Positions 22,783 through 35,059 of a DNA stretch of 64,000 bases are shown piece after piece. Under the pieces are notes generated by a model. The model saw only the letters and a list, made by a program, of their open reading frames with translations, had not been told where the DNA came from and searched no databases. Positions within the stretch are counted from its first letter, which is position 1; every line of letters starts with the position of its first letter. The position numbers and the translations under genes were made by a program. The DNA comes from Symsagittifera roscoffensis (taxonomy: Eukaryota; Xenacoelomorpha; Acoela; Convolutidae), in NCBI RefSeq assembly GCF_963678635.1, contig NC_087071.1, positions 2,470,537 to 2,534,536 on the forward strand, in the 5' to 3' direction.

Positions 22783-22986
22783 GCTTCTTTAACTGTGGGA
22801 GACAATATAGATTTTATTGAGATAATTGAACAAAAAAAGAAACCTCTGAAAAATAATTTTTTGGTGTCAAGTGATAATTCTTTGTTCAGTTACACAAAAG
22901 CGCTGCCAAATTTGATTTTCGAAACGCAAGATTTTGATTTAGTCAATTCTGTATACAAGGCCATATTGTTAGGGAAAGTGTTCTGA
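22783..22986 (+). CDS. Possible small terminal exon, unrecognised protein
   Basis: From an AG at about 22,779 (after a pyrimidine-rich CCCCTTTTTCCTG) a frame runs 67 codons to TGA at 22,984. It has a balanced composition (for example PNLIFETQDFDLVNSVYKA). AATAAA lies at about 23,143, some 157 bases beyond the stop. The frame has no ATG near its start. It would have to belong to a + strand gene overlapping the - strand gene upstream, which makes it less likely. It may be a chance frame. Confidence 0.18.
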   Translation, partial: ASLTVGDNIDFIEIIEQKKKPLKNNFLVSSDNSLFSYTKALPNLIFETQDFDLVNSVYKAILLGKVF

Positions 22987-24720
22987 TCGGATAAATGCAC
23001 ACTGGTTTTGATCATTTTATCAATCAGTGTCCGTTTTTAGCCATAAAACTTCTCAGTGGGACTCAGAGAGTAAGAAAGCATGAATAGCGCTTGATATAGA
23101 AGCATTCGTAGAAGTTTTCATTGCAAAACGATCTATTATATAATAAAATCAGACAATCTAAACAATTGTCTTACTTCGGGTCTTGATAATTAAATGATTT
23201 CAATTGTTCCTTTTTTGTTTAAACCAAAATTTATTGGAAATTTTTTGGACTCAAGAAGTTAGGTTGCATCTAATTTTCAATTTTCGTTTTTACAATTTTT
23301 TCAATTTAATTTTCTAATCTTTTCTATTTTTTTCTAATTTTCAATTTTTTCAATTTAAGATTTAAGTCTGAAAGCGAAAGTCTGAAAGTTGAATTCAAAA
23401 CAAATCTTTTTCTTAAATGATTTTTTTCCGGTACCATTCTGTAATGATTGTGCCTCTGCTAGATTCACTTCGGAAAATTGAGAGGTTAATACGCAGTCGA
23501 TTCGGAGATTAATTTTGAATAATACTAAAATTATAAAAAAAAACAAACCGCTGAAAACGTATTATTTTTGTCAATTGCCATTTTTTGGTTATAATTTTAG
23601 CTAGTATCACAGTTCCCCAAATTGAAACTGTCATCTTTTGCTGTTTTTTTTGCAATAACCAGAATCAATTTACCACATGGATTGAATGTTCTTTTTAAGA
23701 GCTCGGCTGTTTTTTGAACCGATTCAATAAAAAACTTCTAGGGTCGAAAAACAAAAAAATATATATTTTTTTTCAGTGTCGTGATTTTTTGATATATTTT
23801 AAAATGGTGATAATGATAGTCCTTTCGATTTTCAGTAGCTAGACACATGTTTTTGATGTTAATAGTTTTAATCAATTTTCATAATGCTCTTGCAATAAAA
23901 GTATAGGTGATGTTACCATAAATCAAAGCGGACATCAAAGTGATCTTGCCCATTATTGCAATCGCCTGAAACAAAGGAACTATCTTCTAATGATGAAGAT
24001 TTTATTTTAACATATACTGCTACAAAGTTTTTCTCCTTTTCCCCACAATTAAACTGAATAACTTGTTACTTTGTATGTTCCATTGTAGTCGGTCAAACAT
24101 CGTTTGAAAACTTCTTTCAAGCGAATTTTTTTTCTTCATTTTTTGGAATTTTTTTTGTTTTTATCGTTTGTTTTTATATTGTAGGTAGTGTATACGCGGC
24201 GCCTTAAGGCTGTCTTTTATAATTTTTTCGGTAGATTATCAGCCACTTTTGGAGGGTTGCTAATGCATCGATCATTAACTATATTGTTTTCGGTAGATCC
24301 TAAGCTAATTTCATAGTTTTGCTCTATCAACAATGAGCATCTGTTTTCTTTTCTCGTTTTATAATTTGTTATCATCTAACATATTCAATAGATACGAAAA
24401 TGGTCTTGTTAAATGTGTTAAATTGTTGAAAGTGGGTTATGCTTTATGGAGTACAAGGTATTTTCAAAATATCTATTTTTTTTGATAAATCATCTCCCAT
24501 TTCGAATTTTTGGGTTTTTAATGGAATTCTTTTTTCAGAGGGCCGCAAAAGTTTTCTGAAGTCTGATGATATAATTCATTGAATATGATTGCTTTTGTGT
24601 TCACGCATGTTTTCGCGAGTTAGTGAAACTTCACTGCATTTTGTGCTGAACAAGCTACTACAAGGTTGATTTGAACTAACCGGACAAATTGAATAGGACT
24701 TGAAATTTAAAACTCTCGAA
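22987..24720. other. AT-rich DNA, no supported gene
   Basis: If the exon at 21,047-22,423 has upstream exons, they should lie here or further right on the - strand. A weak candidate is around 23,430-23,530 (- strand), where AATTTTAG is followed by an open stretch including IDCVLTSQFSEVNLAEAQSL. I could not define its donor site. Nothing else was recognised. Confidence 0.4.
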
Positions 24721-25294
24721 TGTGGTTGATTTCGTACAACAGAAGATTATGACCAATCTTGCTGAAAATTTAGAAAAATGAATTGGTGCAATTTGTTTTG
24801 CAAAATTACGGCCCGAAATTTTATCACAAAAACGATCTTTTTTGGCTTTGCTTAGAAAATCAAAAATTACCCCACATCCAATAATTTAATTACTGACAAA
24901 ACTATATCACTGCAAAGTTTTTATGTATCCCAAAAATTTTAAAGAAGATTATAATTTTCTGAGCTTTGTATAAACATTGATTTTTGTTTGATAGCCAAAA
25001 AACGTCATGTTTACTATATAGAACGCCAAAGAAAGTTTTCAAACCCTTTGCGCCTACTTTTAGCAATTAAATCTTTTCTAAAATTATTGAACCACATATG
25101 AGGCTGGCAGTGATATAGTTTTGTCAGTAAAAAACTAACAGGCTTTGAGTATTTTTTGATTGACTAAACAACGCCAAAAATGACTGTTTTTGGGATGAGT
25201 TTTTGGGAAAAAATTTGCAAAACAAATTACAACATATGAGTTCTGTTAAAACTTTGCAAGATTGGTCTTCATCTTTTTGTCTAAAATCAACCCA
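24721..25294. mobile_element. Foldback or MITE-like element with arms of about 190 bp
   Basis: 24,721-24,913 is mirrored by 25,107-25,294. Matching points are GACCAATCTTGC / GCAAGATTGGTC, CAATTTGTTTTGCAAA / TTTGCAAAACAAATT, and ACTGACAAAACTATATCACTGC / its complement (GCAGTGATATAGTTTTGTCA near 25,107). The arms differ by indels. The middle 190 bases are unique and hold no gene. I could not find a clear target-site duplication, so the superfamily is open. Confidence 0.7.
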
Positions 25295-25859
25295 ATTTAA
25301 AAAAAAAACGCATCTTGGTCATTTTTAGCACTGTACAGAGCTGAGTTCAACAAACATAAAAAGAACTTGAACCGAATTTTTTGAATTGGTTTATATTTGG
25401 CCAAAAAATGATCAGGACAAAAACTGCTTAGAGTTTTGCCAGCTTTTTTTGCAAAAATTTGAACCAAAATTACACCCGTAAAGTGAGTCAGTTCATTTGG
25501 TTTAAAGATTAACCAATTAGGATGATCAGTTTATGTTAAAATAATAACAATTCACCATGTATACCTCCATTATTTTCAACCAAGGAGTAGAGCATAACTT
25601 TAAAACAAGATTTCAGTGCATGCCTATTTTTGCATTTCAGTGATGAAACCCTCTTGATAAAACTTCCGTATTCATTTTTCGGAAGTTTTTCAGATCATAA
25701 TAATTATATTTGCTTTTTGTTAATCAATCTTTATGTTAATTCAAACCCAAAAACTCAATTGTATCAGTGACATGTGCTTATAGAAACTATTTTAAATGCT
25801 TTATATAGTTCATATTTTTTCTGACTCAAACATATTTTGAGATCTTATGATGAAATTTC

Positions 25860-26080
25860 AGGATAAAAAAGATATTTAGACTTTTTGGCAAGCAAATAGA
25901 TATTTAATCACGAAATATAGATTTTTGCTAAAATGTTCACTACAGCTATTGAATTAGGGAATTTTTTATATTAGTTGTTAGCTTATTTTGTGGTAGTAAA
26001 TTTAGCTTTACCTACAAATTGTTCTTTCAACTGATAGTTATTTCAACTTAGTTCCCTATTCCTGATCTTGTTCTTGTTTT
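25860..26080 (+). repeat. Diverged dispersed repeat, unit 1
   Basis: Shared order with 28,020-28,240 and 28,720-28,950: GGATAAAAA, then an AAGCAAA/AAACAAA run with an ATCACGAAA-like stretch, then TTTTGC.AAA, then AGCTATTGAATTAG.GA, then ACCTACAAATTGTT-like, then AACTTAGTTCC-like. About 60-70% alike by eye. Non-coding. Confidence 0.6.
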
Positions 26081-27351
26081 TTTTAAATCTTTAGATCTGA
26101 CTTTTTTTTCATGCAAACTAGATTGAATTAAGAGATAGTTAACAAAAAAATTGGATTTTCATAAATTTATTTCTTTAACTACAAATTTAGCAAACGTTAC
26201 GGGATGATTGTTTTCACAATACAGATTTGATTTTTCAGTTTTTCAATACAGAATTTTTCGTTTTTGTTTGCTCAAAGGATTTTAATGACGGAAAAAGTAA
26301 AGCAAGCAACAACTCAGTCCAGAGTGTTGTGAAACTTTCAATGGAAATTGATCTAAAAGTCTTTATTCTACAGTAGCAATAGCAGAGATAGCAGATTACT
26401 GGAGTTTCTGTTTGTTCAGATTTTTTTTATATGCATACTAAAACTTTATGAATGGATAATCATGCAAAATATTCTCAAAGTTCTTCTAGTTTATAAAACA
26501 TAAACTAATCGACCAGTTTTGTTGAAATATTCCTTTTAAAATCTAACTTTGTCTTTTTAACTAGATTCATGGAGTAGCTCATTTTCCTAGAAGTTAATTC
26601 GATAATTATGAATTGAAATTAAAGATTTTTTCAATTGTTCAGGTAATTTTTTTTGAAAAGTGATTAAATAAAGATGAAAATTTTGATGTTTCAAATATAC
26701 TTGTTTCTGGTCGGTCTAAAAGATTGTTTCGAAACAAGAATTTAAGGGTTAAAAAAAGAATATGACGTGGTCTGGTTCAGATATTGTTTTTGTGAATTTG
26801 TATGTTTACTCTTAATAAAGAAGAATTTATGGTTATACTTTTGCTCTGGATAAATAAACGATCATTGAAAACATAGTTTTTTTTTATCTGAAACGCTTAT
26901 TTTGTGCACAGTTTTATTCCAAGTTGATTCAATTGACTCATGATAGGTTGAGCAAAAACTAAGCAAGAACAAACTTGAAGTTCATTGGAAAAAAGGAAAG
27001 TAAAACTTTTGGGATTTTTAGGATGATTACAAAATAAAGCCTAATATAGTATCAAACTCAAGTTTAGCCACTAAGTTGAAACTGATTTGAATTTTTCGAA
27101 AATTGCTTGTTTTAATTAGTCAAATTTCTAGAAATTTTAGAGGTATTGAGAGTCTCAGAGTCAAAATGATTGGTTAACTGATACATTTTTCCCACTGAAT
27201 CATCTTTTTAGTGCAAATTTTCTGGCAAAAACAAATTTTCATGGAAGATAATGGAAACTGCGTCCAAGGCAAAAATTTATTTGATTTTTCAAAAAAACGG
27301 CAACTATTTGTTGCAAGAAGAACTCGATGGATTTTCAGAGAAGTTTCATGA
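26081..27351. other. AT-rich DNA without a recognisable feature
   Basis: There are no long frames, no clear repeats shared with other parts of the window, and no hairpins that stand out. Confidence 0.4.
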
Positions 27352-27422
27352 TATTTTCAGCATGATCAGATGAAGAATCTCTCCAGCTCAAGCGTTGATA
27401 TGATGTTTGAGATGAATGGGTT

Positions 27423-27424
<2 letters not shown>

Positions 27425-27454
<30 letters not shown>
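27425..27454 (+). repeat. GA dinucleotide microsatellite, about 15 units
   Basis: An uninterrupted GA run immediately follows the left arm of the inverted repeat. Confidence 0.95.
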
Positions 27455-27457
<3 letters not shown>

Positions 27458-27812
27458 TTGGAACTAGAGTAAGCATTTAAAATTGGTTACATAAGCAGAT
27501 GTTGTTGATAAAAAAGAAAGTTCATGAGTTCAATTTTACTTACAGCTTGATAAGAAAAGAGAGCTAACCTAATGATTGTGTTCTAAAAGTTTCTCAAATG
27601 AACTTCCACTACAGGTTTTTTAAGAAGGTTTCTTCACTGAAATACAACTAAAAGTATGTATTGAAATCTTGTTTTTTAATTTTTTTCTGATCAAAATTTT
27701 CCAAAATAGGATTATTAACATCAATTTTATGTCACATAAGAAAAATGGAGTGACAATTGAACAAAATTTTTCAATCTTGAGAAGATTTAGTTCGAACGTT
27801 TTTTCAAGTACT

Positions 27813-27864
27813 CTATAGTTCCTCTTGAGTTTCTACAACTATAGTTCCTCTAGAGTTTCTACAA
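27813..27864 (+). repeat. 26-bp tandem duplication
   Basis: CTATAGTTCCTCTTGAGTTT-CTACAA is repeated directly with one base changed (T to A). It lies within the loop of the inverted repeat. Confidence 0.9.
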
Positions 27865-28019
27865 CAAACTGAAGTTAATCACAGAAAAATTACAAATTTG
27901 AGGTGCCTCTTTTTGATCCCATTCATATCAAACATCATATCAACGCTTGAGCTGGAGAGATTCCTCATCTGATCATGCTGAAATTATCAAAAAACGTCTC
28001 TAAAATTTTTGAGAACTTG

Positions 28020-28240
28020 ACAAAAGTTAAGGATAAAAAACTTAGGTTATTCTGAAAACAAATATATACCTTATCACGAAAGTTAGAATTTTGCCGAAAG
28101 CTTTTTTAATAGTTATCGAATTAGGAAGTTTTATCTCTAAATGTTAACTTTTCAAAGAATTGCAGTATTTATTTTACCCTACCTGCAATTTGTTAGTTCA
28201 GCTGACACTAATTTTAAATTAAGTTCATGACTTATGAATA
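28020..28240 (+). repeat. Diverged dispersed repeat, unit 2
   Basis: Same landmarks as unit 1 at 25,860-26,080. The adjacent - frame 28,179-28,451 overlaps it and is not conserved in the other units. Confidence 0.55.
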
Positions 28241-28719
28241 ATTTTTCATGCAGCGTGGGTTGAAGTGCGAGATAGTAAATGAAGCATAAACCGTGATTCA
28301 ACCTAAAACATAAGATTTTTATGAAACTTTGATGATAATTCTTTCGAACTAATTTGGTGCAAGATTGAAAAACATTGTTCAAGCGGCTTACCTTGGATTC
28401 CAGTATACTTTCCTGACTTGAATCTGGTGTAAATAATGTTTTTTTTTGCAAATTTTCCTGCTGAGCATAATTAAAAAAATATCAATGCACTTCTACTGGT
28501 ATTTCAGTGAAGAAAGATCATGAAAAACTTGGTGTACAATTTAGTTGACAGGCTTTCTGATCGCCATCGATAGACTTCCTTTCGCTTTGTTGACCAAATT
28601 GTACGTAAAATTACACCCTTAGGCTTTTAATTTTATCAGTGACAAGTGTTTATGTTCTCTGTTTCAAATGCGTTATCGAAATCCATTTCTCATTCACTTA
28701 AAAATTTCGTGACATCTTT

Positions 28720-28950
28720 GACAAAAATTAAGAATAAAAATGACATATAGGTTGTTTCGCAAGCAAACAGATTTTGAACACAAAATTTGAGTTTTCGCTC
28801 AAATGTTCTACCACAGCTAATGAATTAGAGTGTTTTTTATCTTAGATGTTAACCTATTCAAACGTTTGCTAAACTAAATTTATCTTTGCCTGCACATTTT
28901 CGTTCAATTGACATTGTTTTTAACTTAAGTTTCTTATTTCTGACTATTTT
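28720..28950 (+). repeat. Diverged dispersed repeat, unit 3
   Basis: Third member, preceded (28,631) by a TATCAGTGACAAGTGTTTAT stretch that also precedes unit 1 at about 25,764. The true unit therefore extends about 100 bases further left. Confidence 0.55.
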
Positions 28951-29009
28951 CTCATGCCTTCATGCCAAGTAGATTCAATTGTAAGATAGAAATAAAACAT
29001 AAACCGTAA

Positions 29010-31919
29010 TTTAAGTTAGAAACAAAAAAATATGTTAAAAAGTTGGAATTAAAAATTTCAGCCATGAAAAGTCCTTTTTACAGTAATGATGTCAAATTTG
29101 ATTTAACTAAGTTAGATGTTGCTTTCTTTTTCTTTTAAACAGAATTCATTAAGTACTAGTACAGATGAATAAGTTGAAAAACTCGAATATTAGAAGAGTG
29201 CTTGTTTCTATAATTTTTGAATGAGTTTGTTTAAATATCAGATGTAGTTTTTGAAATTTTTCTCGGATTTTGTTCTCTTTTAAATTCTAAGATGACAACT
29301 GTGATTTAAAAAGATGAAAAAAATGAGTTCACGGCAGTTTAGCAAAAACTTAAACTTTGAAGCCTCCCAGAAGTTGTAATAATATGGATTAGTTAGAATT
29401 ACTTACAATGGCTTTAGTTTTGACTTTTTTGTAGAAATTTAGAATGGTTTCTGTCAAAAATCTGTGGTGAAATCTAATCATAATTTTTTGAAGAAGTTTC
29501 AAATGAAATTGCTATAATTGTTAAACTAATTGATTTTGTTAATTTTTTCTCCGTTTAAGTGGATAGAAAACCAATTAATTTTAAAAATATTATGTGTAAG
29601 TGGGGAGTTATTGACAGTTATTGAGTGTAACTCGAATATTTTTTTTCTTTATATTCTTAAAAAACAATGTTGTTTTGACAAGTTTTATAAATATTCGGAA
29701 CTTTCAGCTACTTTTAGCGAAGTTTTAACATAATTTAAGTAGTTAGATCTCCTAATAAAACAAGTTTTACTTGAAATATTGTAGAATACTAGTGTGTTCT
29801 GAAGTTTTTTAGAAAAAAACAGAAAAACAAACATTTTCCTAGCAAATTTTGTATTTTCATTGTCCTAGCAAAATTAAGATTAAGTATATATTGTTAGTTT
29901 AATTTTACATTCAACTTGTAAAAATTTAGATATCTGATAAAAAATTCCTAAAATTTAAGTTTTCATCACAAAAAACTAATTTTTTAAACCTTTTTTTATC
30001 ATGCTACCAAAATATTGTATCTTAAAACCTTACAGACTCTATAAAATTTCCTAAGACACTGGGTTTATTTACTTATCTTAATACACGGGGAAACTTGTAC
30101 ATCATCTTTATGCTTGAGAAGTTCCAGCGCCGAAGTTTTTTCCGAAACATAAGAACGAGATCTCTAATCTCGTACTCTTTACAGTCTTAAATAATATGGT
30201 TATTTTGACAACTAAAAGATAAGTAATTTTTACATGTAAAGCAAAGGATAACTTATCTTAAAACATGGGAATTTTTTTTCCCTATCTTGAAATTTTCCCT
30301 GGTGACCTGATGTCAATAACCTTAATACATAAGAGTCACCAGGCAGCCTCCCCTTACGATCAGCACACTCTTCTATGCTGATTAATATCATTGCCTAAAA
30401 CGGGCAAAATCAAAATAAAGTGGTCAAACAATTGTTTGATAGAAAATAGAAAGTAAAACAGATATTTCATTGGTCAGAGAGAATCAGTTTCATGTGAATT
30501 TAGCATATATTATTATAACCCATCTCTCTGTTCAAGATAACAAAAAAACAACGAAAACAAAATCATTGAATTTATTACTGCGCTGCTGTCGGGTTGTACT
30601 TTCAATGCATGCCTTTATACCAACATCGTCATCAGATAAGGGAAAAACCAAGCGTATTTACATCATAAGCATCTGATAGTTTACACGCATAATGGTTTTT
30701 TTGCTGGTTTCCAGCATTACATAATTTTCAGCAAACCTTTTTGCAATTATGTCTTTATTTATCGCTTGAATATATCGTTTAAAAAGTTGCATCCCAAAAT
30801 TTAATTCGCTACTGGTGCATATATCGAAACATGCAAAGGATATGTTTCAATAACTCTCTCTGAATTTCAAAACTGTTTTTGATTGATATGAAAGTATATC
30901 GATCAAATAATGATGGAGCCAAGCTTATTTTTTGGGCTCTGCTGGAAGCACTGAAAACTGTAACCAATTTATGGAAGCTGAACTTATTTTTTTTGCACTT
31001 AACTTTTGTGTTGCTAAAAAGCGTAATGACTTTACTGTTTAGAAATTAATTCGAATTGAATTAAAAAGAAATCAAAAGTCAACCTACGAAAAATATGTTT
31101 TAGCTTGAATTTTCAGAATGTTTCAGAATTCAAGAAATCTCAACAATGGTACATTTTTTTACTTAGTTAGATTCATACACTAATGGACAAAATTAAGAGA
31201 AAAAGTTAGGTTTTACTGTTAAAATGCTTAATTTTAAGGACTATTTTGGACAATGCGTATTTAGAGTAACAACGAGTAATTTATATAGACTGACAGCAGG
31301 TGATTAGAGATACCATCTGTGAAAGTCTCAATTATCAACACGAAGCACCTACCAGTTTTTTCCGCGTCTGAGGATGGCATTTCTCACGTCTGCACTAGAT
31401 TTTGCATCGTGGTAAACTCTTTCTCAAAAAAGCGGTGGAAAACACTTTGCTCATGCAACGCAAAGTAACCACAACAAAAAACTGAAATACTCGGTGTGAC
31501 AATTTTTTTAAACTCAGCTGTTTCCTACGATTTCTTTTACTGTTTTACTTCTTAAGTTGTACATATTATTTTATAGATGGTAGTCAAATTCTTTGCTTTT
31601 AGTCATTGTAACAAGTTTGGTCATGTTTCTCGAAAAGTAAGTTCATTTTTTTAATTAGGAAACTTTAAGTTTGAAATTTTTTTTTATTTGATCCTGTGAT
31701 GCGGTTTTTTGTTGTTTATTTCACTTGGAGACTCACCTTAAGATTGCAATTTTGATCACCATAAGAACTGGCCAGATTTGAAAGCAGAGTAAATACAAAA
31801 ATGGCAAAAAAATTTTCTCCGAATTGATTTTTTTTATGATCAGTCATAACCAAAGTCATATATACATGAACGGATCTCAAACTTGAAGTTTGATTTCAGC
31901 TGACTGCTGTAATTGATGT
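29010..31919. other. AT-rich DNA, nothing recognised
   Basis: There is a small inverted repeat CCTGGTGAC / GTCACCAGG at about 30,298-30,345 and a 7-bp hairpin ACGAGAT / ATCTCGT near 30,156. The + frame 30,470-30,676 has balanced composition but no supporting signals. Confidence 0.4.
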
Positions 31920-32180
31920 TTAACTCCTCGCACCAATTCGCGTTTGAGGGCAAAACAAAACCGGTTGTTTTAAAGCAGTGGTACACTCATTTGATGGTGA
32001 GCGATTTGATGATTGATTGCACGTTTCCTCATCTGTGTTAAAATAACTTTGATAAAAATGCAAGTGGATGCGCAAAATCAACTGGCGAGTTTCTAAACCA
32101 AATCGTATTTTCTGGTGGTCGTTTTGACCATTTGCTTTCTGTCCAAGTTGAATATTTTTTAAAAGGGTCGTCAGAAACAA
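31920..32180 (-). CDS. Hypothetical open frame or exon fragment, unrecognised
   Basis: This 86-codon frame has a polar, mixed composition (Gln, Asn, Arg, Thr, Cys; for example DEETCNQSSNRSPSNECTTA) unlike the Phe/Lys/Asn-rich noise around it. It begins at TTG, so it would need to be an exon, not a complete gene. No motif, signal peptide or splice consensus decides the case. It may be chance. Confidence 0.12.
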   Translation of the reverse strand: MFLTTLLKNIQLGQKANGQNDHQKIRFGLETRQLILRIHLHFYQSYFNTDEETCNQSSNRSPSNECTTALKQPVLFCPQTRIGARS

Positions 32181-32239
32181 AAGTTTTAGAGAGTAAAAAC
32201 TCGAATATGTGATGATTGTTTTCCTAGCAGTGTTAATAA

Positions 32240-33100
32240 ATTGAAATAATTAAATTTTTTTTATTTGGTCTTTTTGCTAGTGAAAAGCATTTTTAAGATA
32301 ATCAACACTCAAATATTTTAACTTTTCTCTCTCTAGGCATATTTGTTTCGAGTCATTTTGTCTTCATCGCGGAGAACTCAGAATCGTGCATATTTTTACA
32401 AATAATTTATGAGGCAAGTTTACACAAACAAAAACGACCTAAACACTTTTTTTCAGGAAGCCTGAAATTAGAGAAATTTTTATGTCTAATGCACAAATAG
32501 ACGGACCAAATTAAGATCCAAAGAAATCTTTTTGGAAAAAAAAATTCTATAAAACTTCTATTTGTACCTTTTTGTGGAAACATTACTTCGATCGTGTCGA
32601 TTCTAACCTCAAATTAACTTTTTTTCTCCATTATAACTATGATTCTGTAGAGAAATCAAAGCTTACGTGAAATCAGCATTTTTTTGTTTTGGATGTACCA
32701 AATTGATTTTTCCGTAAACATTTGCCGACGGCGTCGTAACGCTTCCATTTCCAAAGCGAAGTTTTTTTTTCATTCGCGATATTTTTCAAAAAACTAAGCG
32801 AGAAAATTTGTGTTTATATTGTGATATTTGTTTAAATTCCGAGTTTTCACAACATCAAAAAAATCTTAAGAAAATAGTAAAAACTCAAAAATTACCGAAA
32901 AAATCGTCAACTAAACTTTGAGTTTTGTTTTCGATGTTATTTATTTTTTCAGAAAAAGTTCAAAAAAATTGGTTATAAGAAAAATATCGAGTTTTAGCTT
33001 CAAAACTGATTTTTGCTTTGTTTTGTCCACTATTGTAACCAAATGTTAACTAAAGTAATTGGAAAAATCAGCCAAAATGTGGTGCTTTTGGGATCAAAGC
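32240..33100. other. AT-rich DNA, no feature
   Basis: Mostly A/T runs. No repeat partner found in the window. Confidence 0.4.
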
Positions 33101-33770
33101 TGGTATAACTAACACGTTTTCAGATATACCTTGAAATGGAATTTGCATGTTTTTATTTGAAACCACTTTTTCGCACACAGAATTCGATATGAAAACAGAA
33201 AAACTCATAATCCAATATCACATCCAAATCAAAACAGAGAAGATGAAAAATGCTACATACCAGTATAAAGACAGAAAATAATGGAAACACTGGAGGAATA
33301 ATCCTACCAGAAAATCGTGATAGTTCACGACTGCAAGAATTGGCTTTAATGAATAACACATAATTTGGCAAAATCCATTATGGCATTCATCTTGATATGT
33401 CCCTTTCATCTTGCTCACTTTTTTTGACCATGATTAAAACCTTCTGTGAATTTATGCACGCACTAAAATTGTCGCACCACTGTATGTATTCAAAGACAAA
33501 AAATACTACCGAGGAAACCCAATATTTTACAAAAAAAAGTAAATTTTAAAGGCTTATTATTACCACAAACATGTTTTGGGATATCACAGTCCTGTCCTGA
33601 TCAAAATATAGCCAATATGTAGTACAACTTAATTCAAACGAAGATAAGTTTTGTTTTTTCCCTACCTGCCCCACTTTAATGCCAACAATATAAAAATTTT
33701 TACTTCAAAGCGTTCGCGTAATATCTCGTAACCGTAATATAATTTGACAAACAATAGGCAAATACTCTAA
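33100..33770 (+). repeat. G-poor element, partial copy B2
   Basis: This matches 2,325-2,960 and 35,060-35,640. It runs from a TTTTCAGATATACC stretch (33,118) through the N-G-x-T-G-G coding fragment (from 33,221, with a frameshift and a stop) and the S-H-H-C-M-Y fragment (33,430-33,549). It ends in AGCGTTCGCG(T/C)AATATCTCGTAAC, shared with 35,571. Together with 35,060-35,640 it brackets 1.3 kb of related sequence in direct orientation. Confidence 0.6.
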
Positions 33771-33780
33771 ATCAGATATA

Positions 33781-33906
33781 CAACATCACATACTCACACA
33801 ACAATTTCAAGAACTCCTTTCAAAAATGGACATCATCCAACGACAATCTAAAGATCAAAATCTCCGGAAAATTGCTGGAACAGCCGATTTTCTCCGAGAT
33901 CTATAA
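33781..33906 (+). pseudogene. Coding-like fragment, helical composition
   Basis: A 41-codon frame ends at TAA. It is rich in Gln, Leu, Lys and Asp with a coiled-coil-like spacing (starts QHHILTQQFQELLSKMD). It sits in the G-poor segment between the two direct copies. There is no start codon, so it is a fragment. Protein family unknown. Confidence 0.25.
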
Positions 33907-34253
33907 GCAAGTTTACAGGGATTATTTTAAAGAATTCGAAGACTATAAATACCCTAATTGAGAAAAAAACCGCCCAGAAGATATCTCACCAATAAATACC
34001 TTTATTTTTGTTAATTTGAAAAATTAACTCCTATCATCCTAGGATGGCGCTATTACATCCTAGAAAGATTGACTATACTATACGCCATGTTTAATTTTTG
34101 TTTTCACTCCCTAAATGAATTAATAACTTATGCGTAATACTCGCACAAGTACATGGAAAAGCTAGCGTAGCAAAAGTTTATTCGAAGGACTTTTTCGATT
34201 TTTTCCAAATCACTCAATGCATTTTTCTTAGACGCTTCAAAATCTAGCTTCTA

Positions 34254-34529
34254 ACCCAACTACCACAATCGACCGACGAACTGTTCAGTCGCGACGAAAT
34301 AGGACCCCAACATTCACAGCAAGCTCAATTCAACATACCCTCCTCACCAACATCAACCTTAATTCTTTCAAACACCTTAGTAAAATACTCCTGCACCTGA
34401 AAGCTTAACATCACAACAAACTACGCCCCATATACCATAGGATTACTTAAGCTCCACACATCTTCTGAACAAATTATTGAAAACTCATTCAACCCCCCAT
34501 CTCTTCACGAAGGCTCCCAAACTGAATGA
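34254..34529 (+). pseudogene. Coding-like fragment in G-poor DNA (copy B)
   Basis: The frame is open over 92 codons except for a TGA at 34,398-34,400, and ends at TGA at 34,527. Nearby bases 34,381-34,440 hold about 19 C and 5 G. The product would be rich in Ser, Thr, Pro and Leu. A second frame over the same bases is also partly open, so the low G content itself may explain the lack of stops. Confidence 0.25.
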
Positions 34530-34833
34530 ACTATATGTTTACTCAAGGCGAATCAAACCTTGTAAACGAGCCAATAGATTTTTCCCCCAGTTAAAATCTT
34601 ATCTTTGACAGAACCAATGACCCTCCCATCAACACCTTCAGTAACAGGTATATCATCAGCAATTTTTTTCCACCAAATATTTTACATCATTTAAGCGATA
34701 TATTTCAAGAAGTACAGAAGACAAGTAAGCACCTACGCCTAGATTGAATCTCGTTTGTAGAATTGACACTCACTTGTGGAATTGAAACTAATTTCCTCTT
34801 TTTTGAAAACATCTCGACAGTAGTCGTCAACAC

Positions 34834-34965
34834 AATTGGTTATTAAATAGACTTCAACACAGACACAAAATGCACAAAGAAATTCAAGCACACAACATTT
34901 TATTACAATCACAACAAATATTAGTTCTTACATATGAAATAAATTTAAAATTAGGCAACCTATAA
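34834..34965 (+). pseudogene. Decayed coding fragment shared with 1,495-1,659
   Basis: This aligns codon for codon with 1,540-1,659 (N-W..N.L-Q.R-H..H-K.I-Q.H-N...Q-S-Q-Q). It reads a few codons beyond the partner's stop before its own TAA. The gap-free alignment and silent changes favour true coding ancestry. Confidence 0.4.
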
Positions 34966-35059
34966 TATCACCCGTTGTCAATATTTTACTTTAAAGTACC
35001 GTTCAATGCAAATTACAAACTACCTCCTCAATTTAAAGCTACCACCTCAATATTGGATT

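Larger units (their letters stand above)
27352..27987. repeat. Inverted repeat, about 70-bp arms around a GA microsatellite
   Basis: 27,352-27,420 (CAGCATGATCAGATGA, then TCTCTCCAGCTCAAGCGTTG) is mirrored with few changes by 27,918-27,987. The loop is about 500 bases and starts with the GA run. The arms are much better preserved than the surrounding DNA. Confidence 0.85.
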
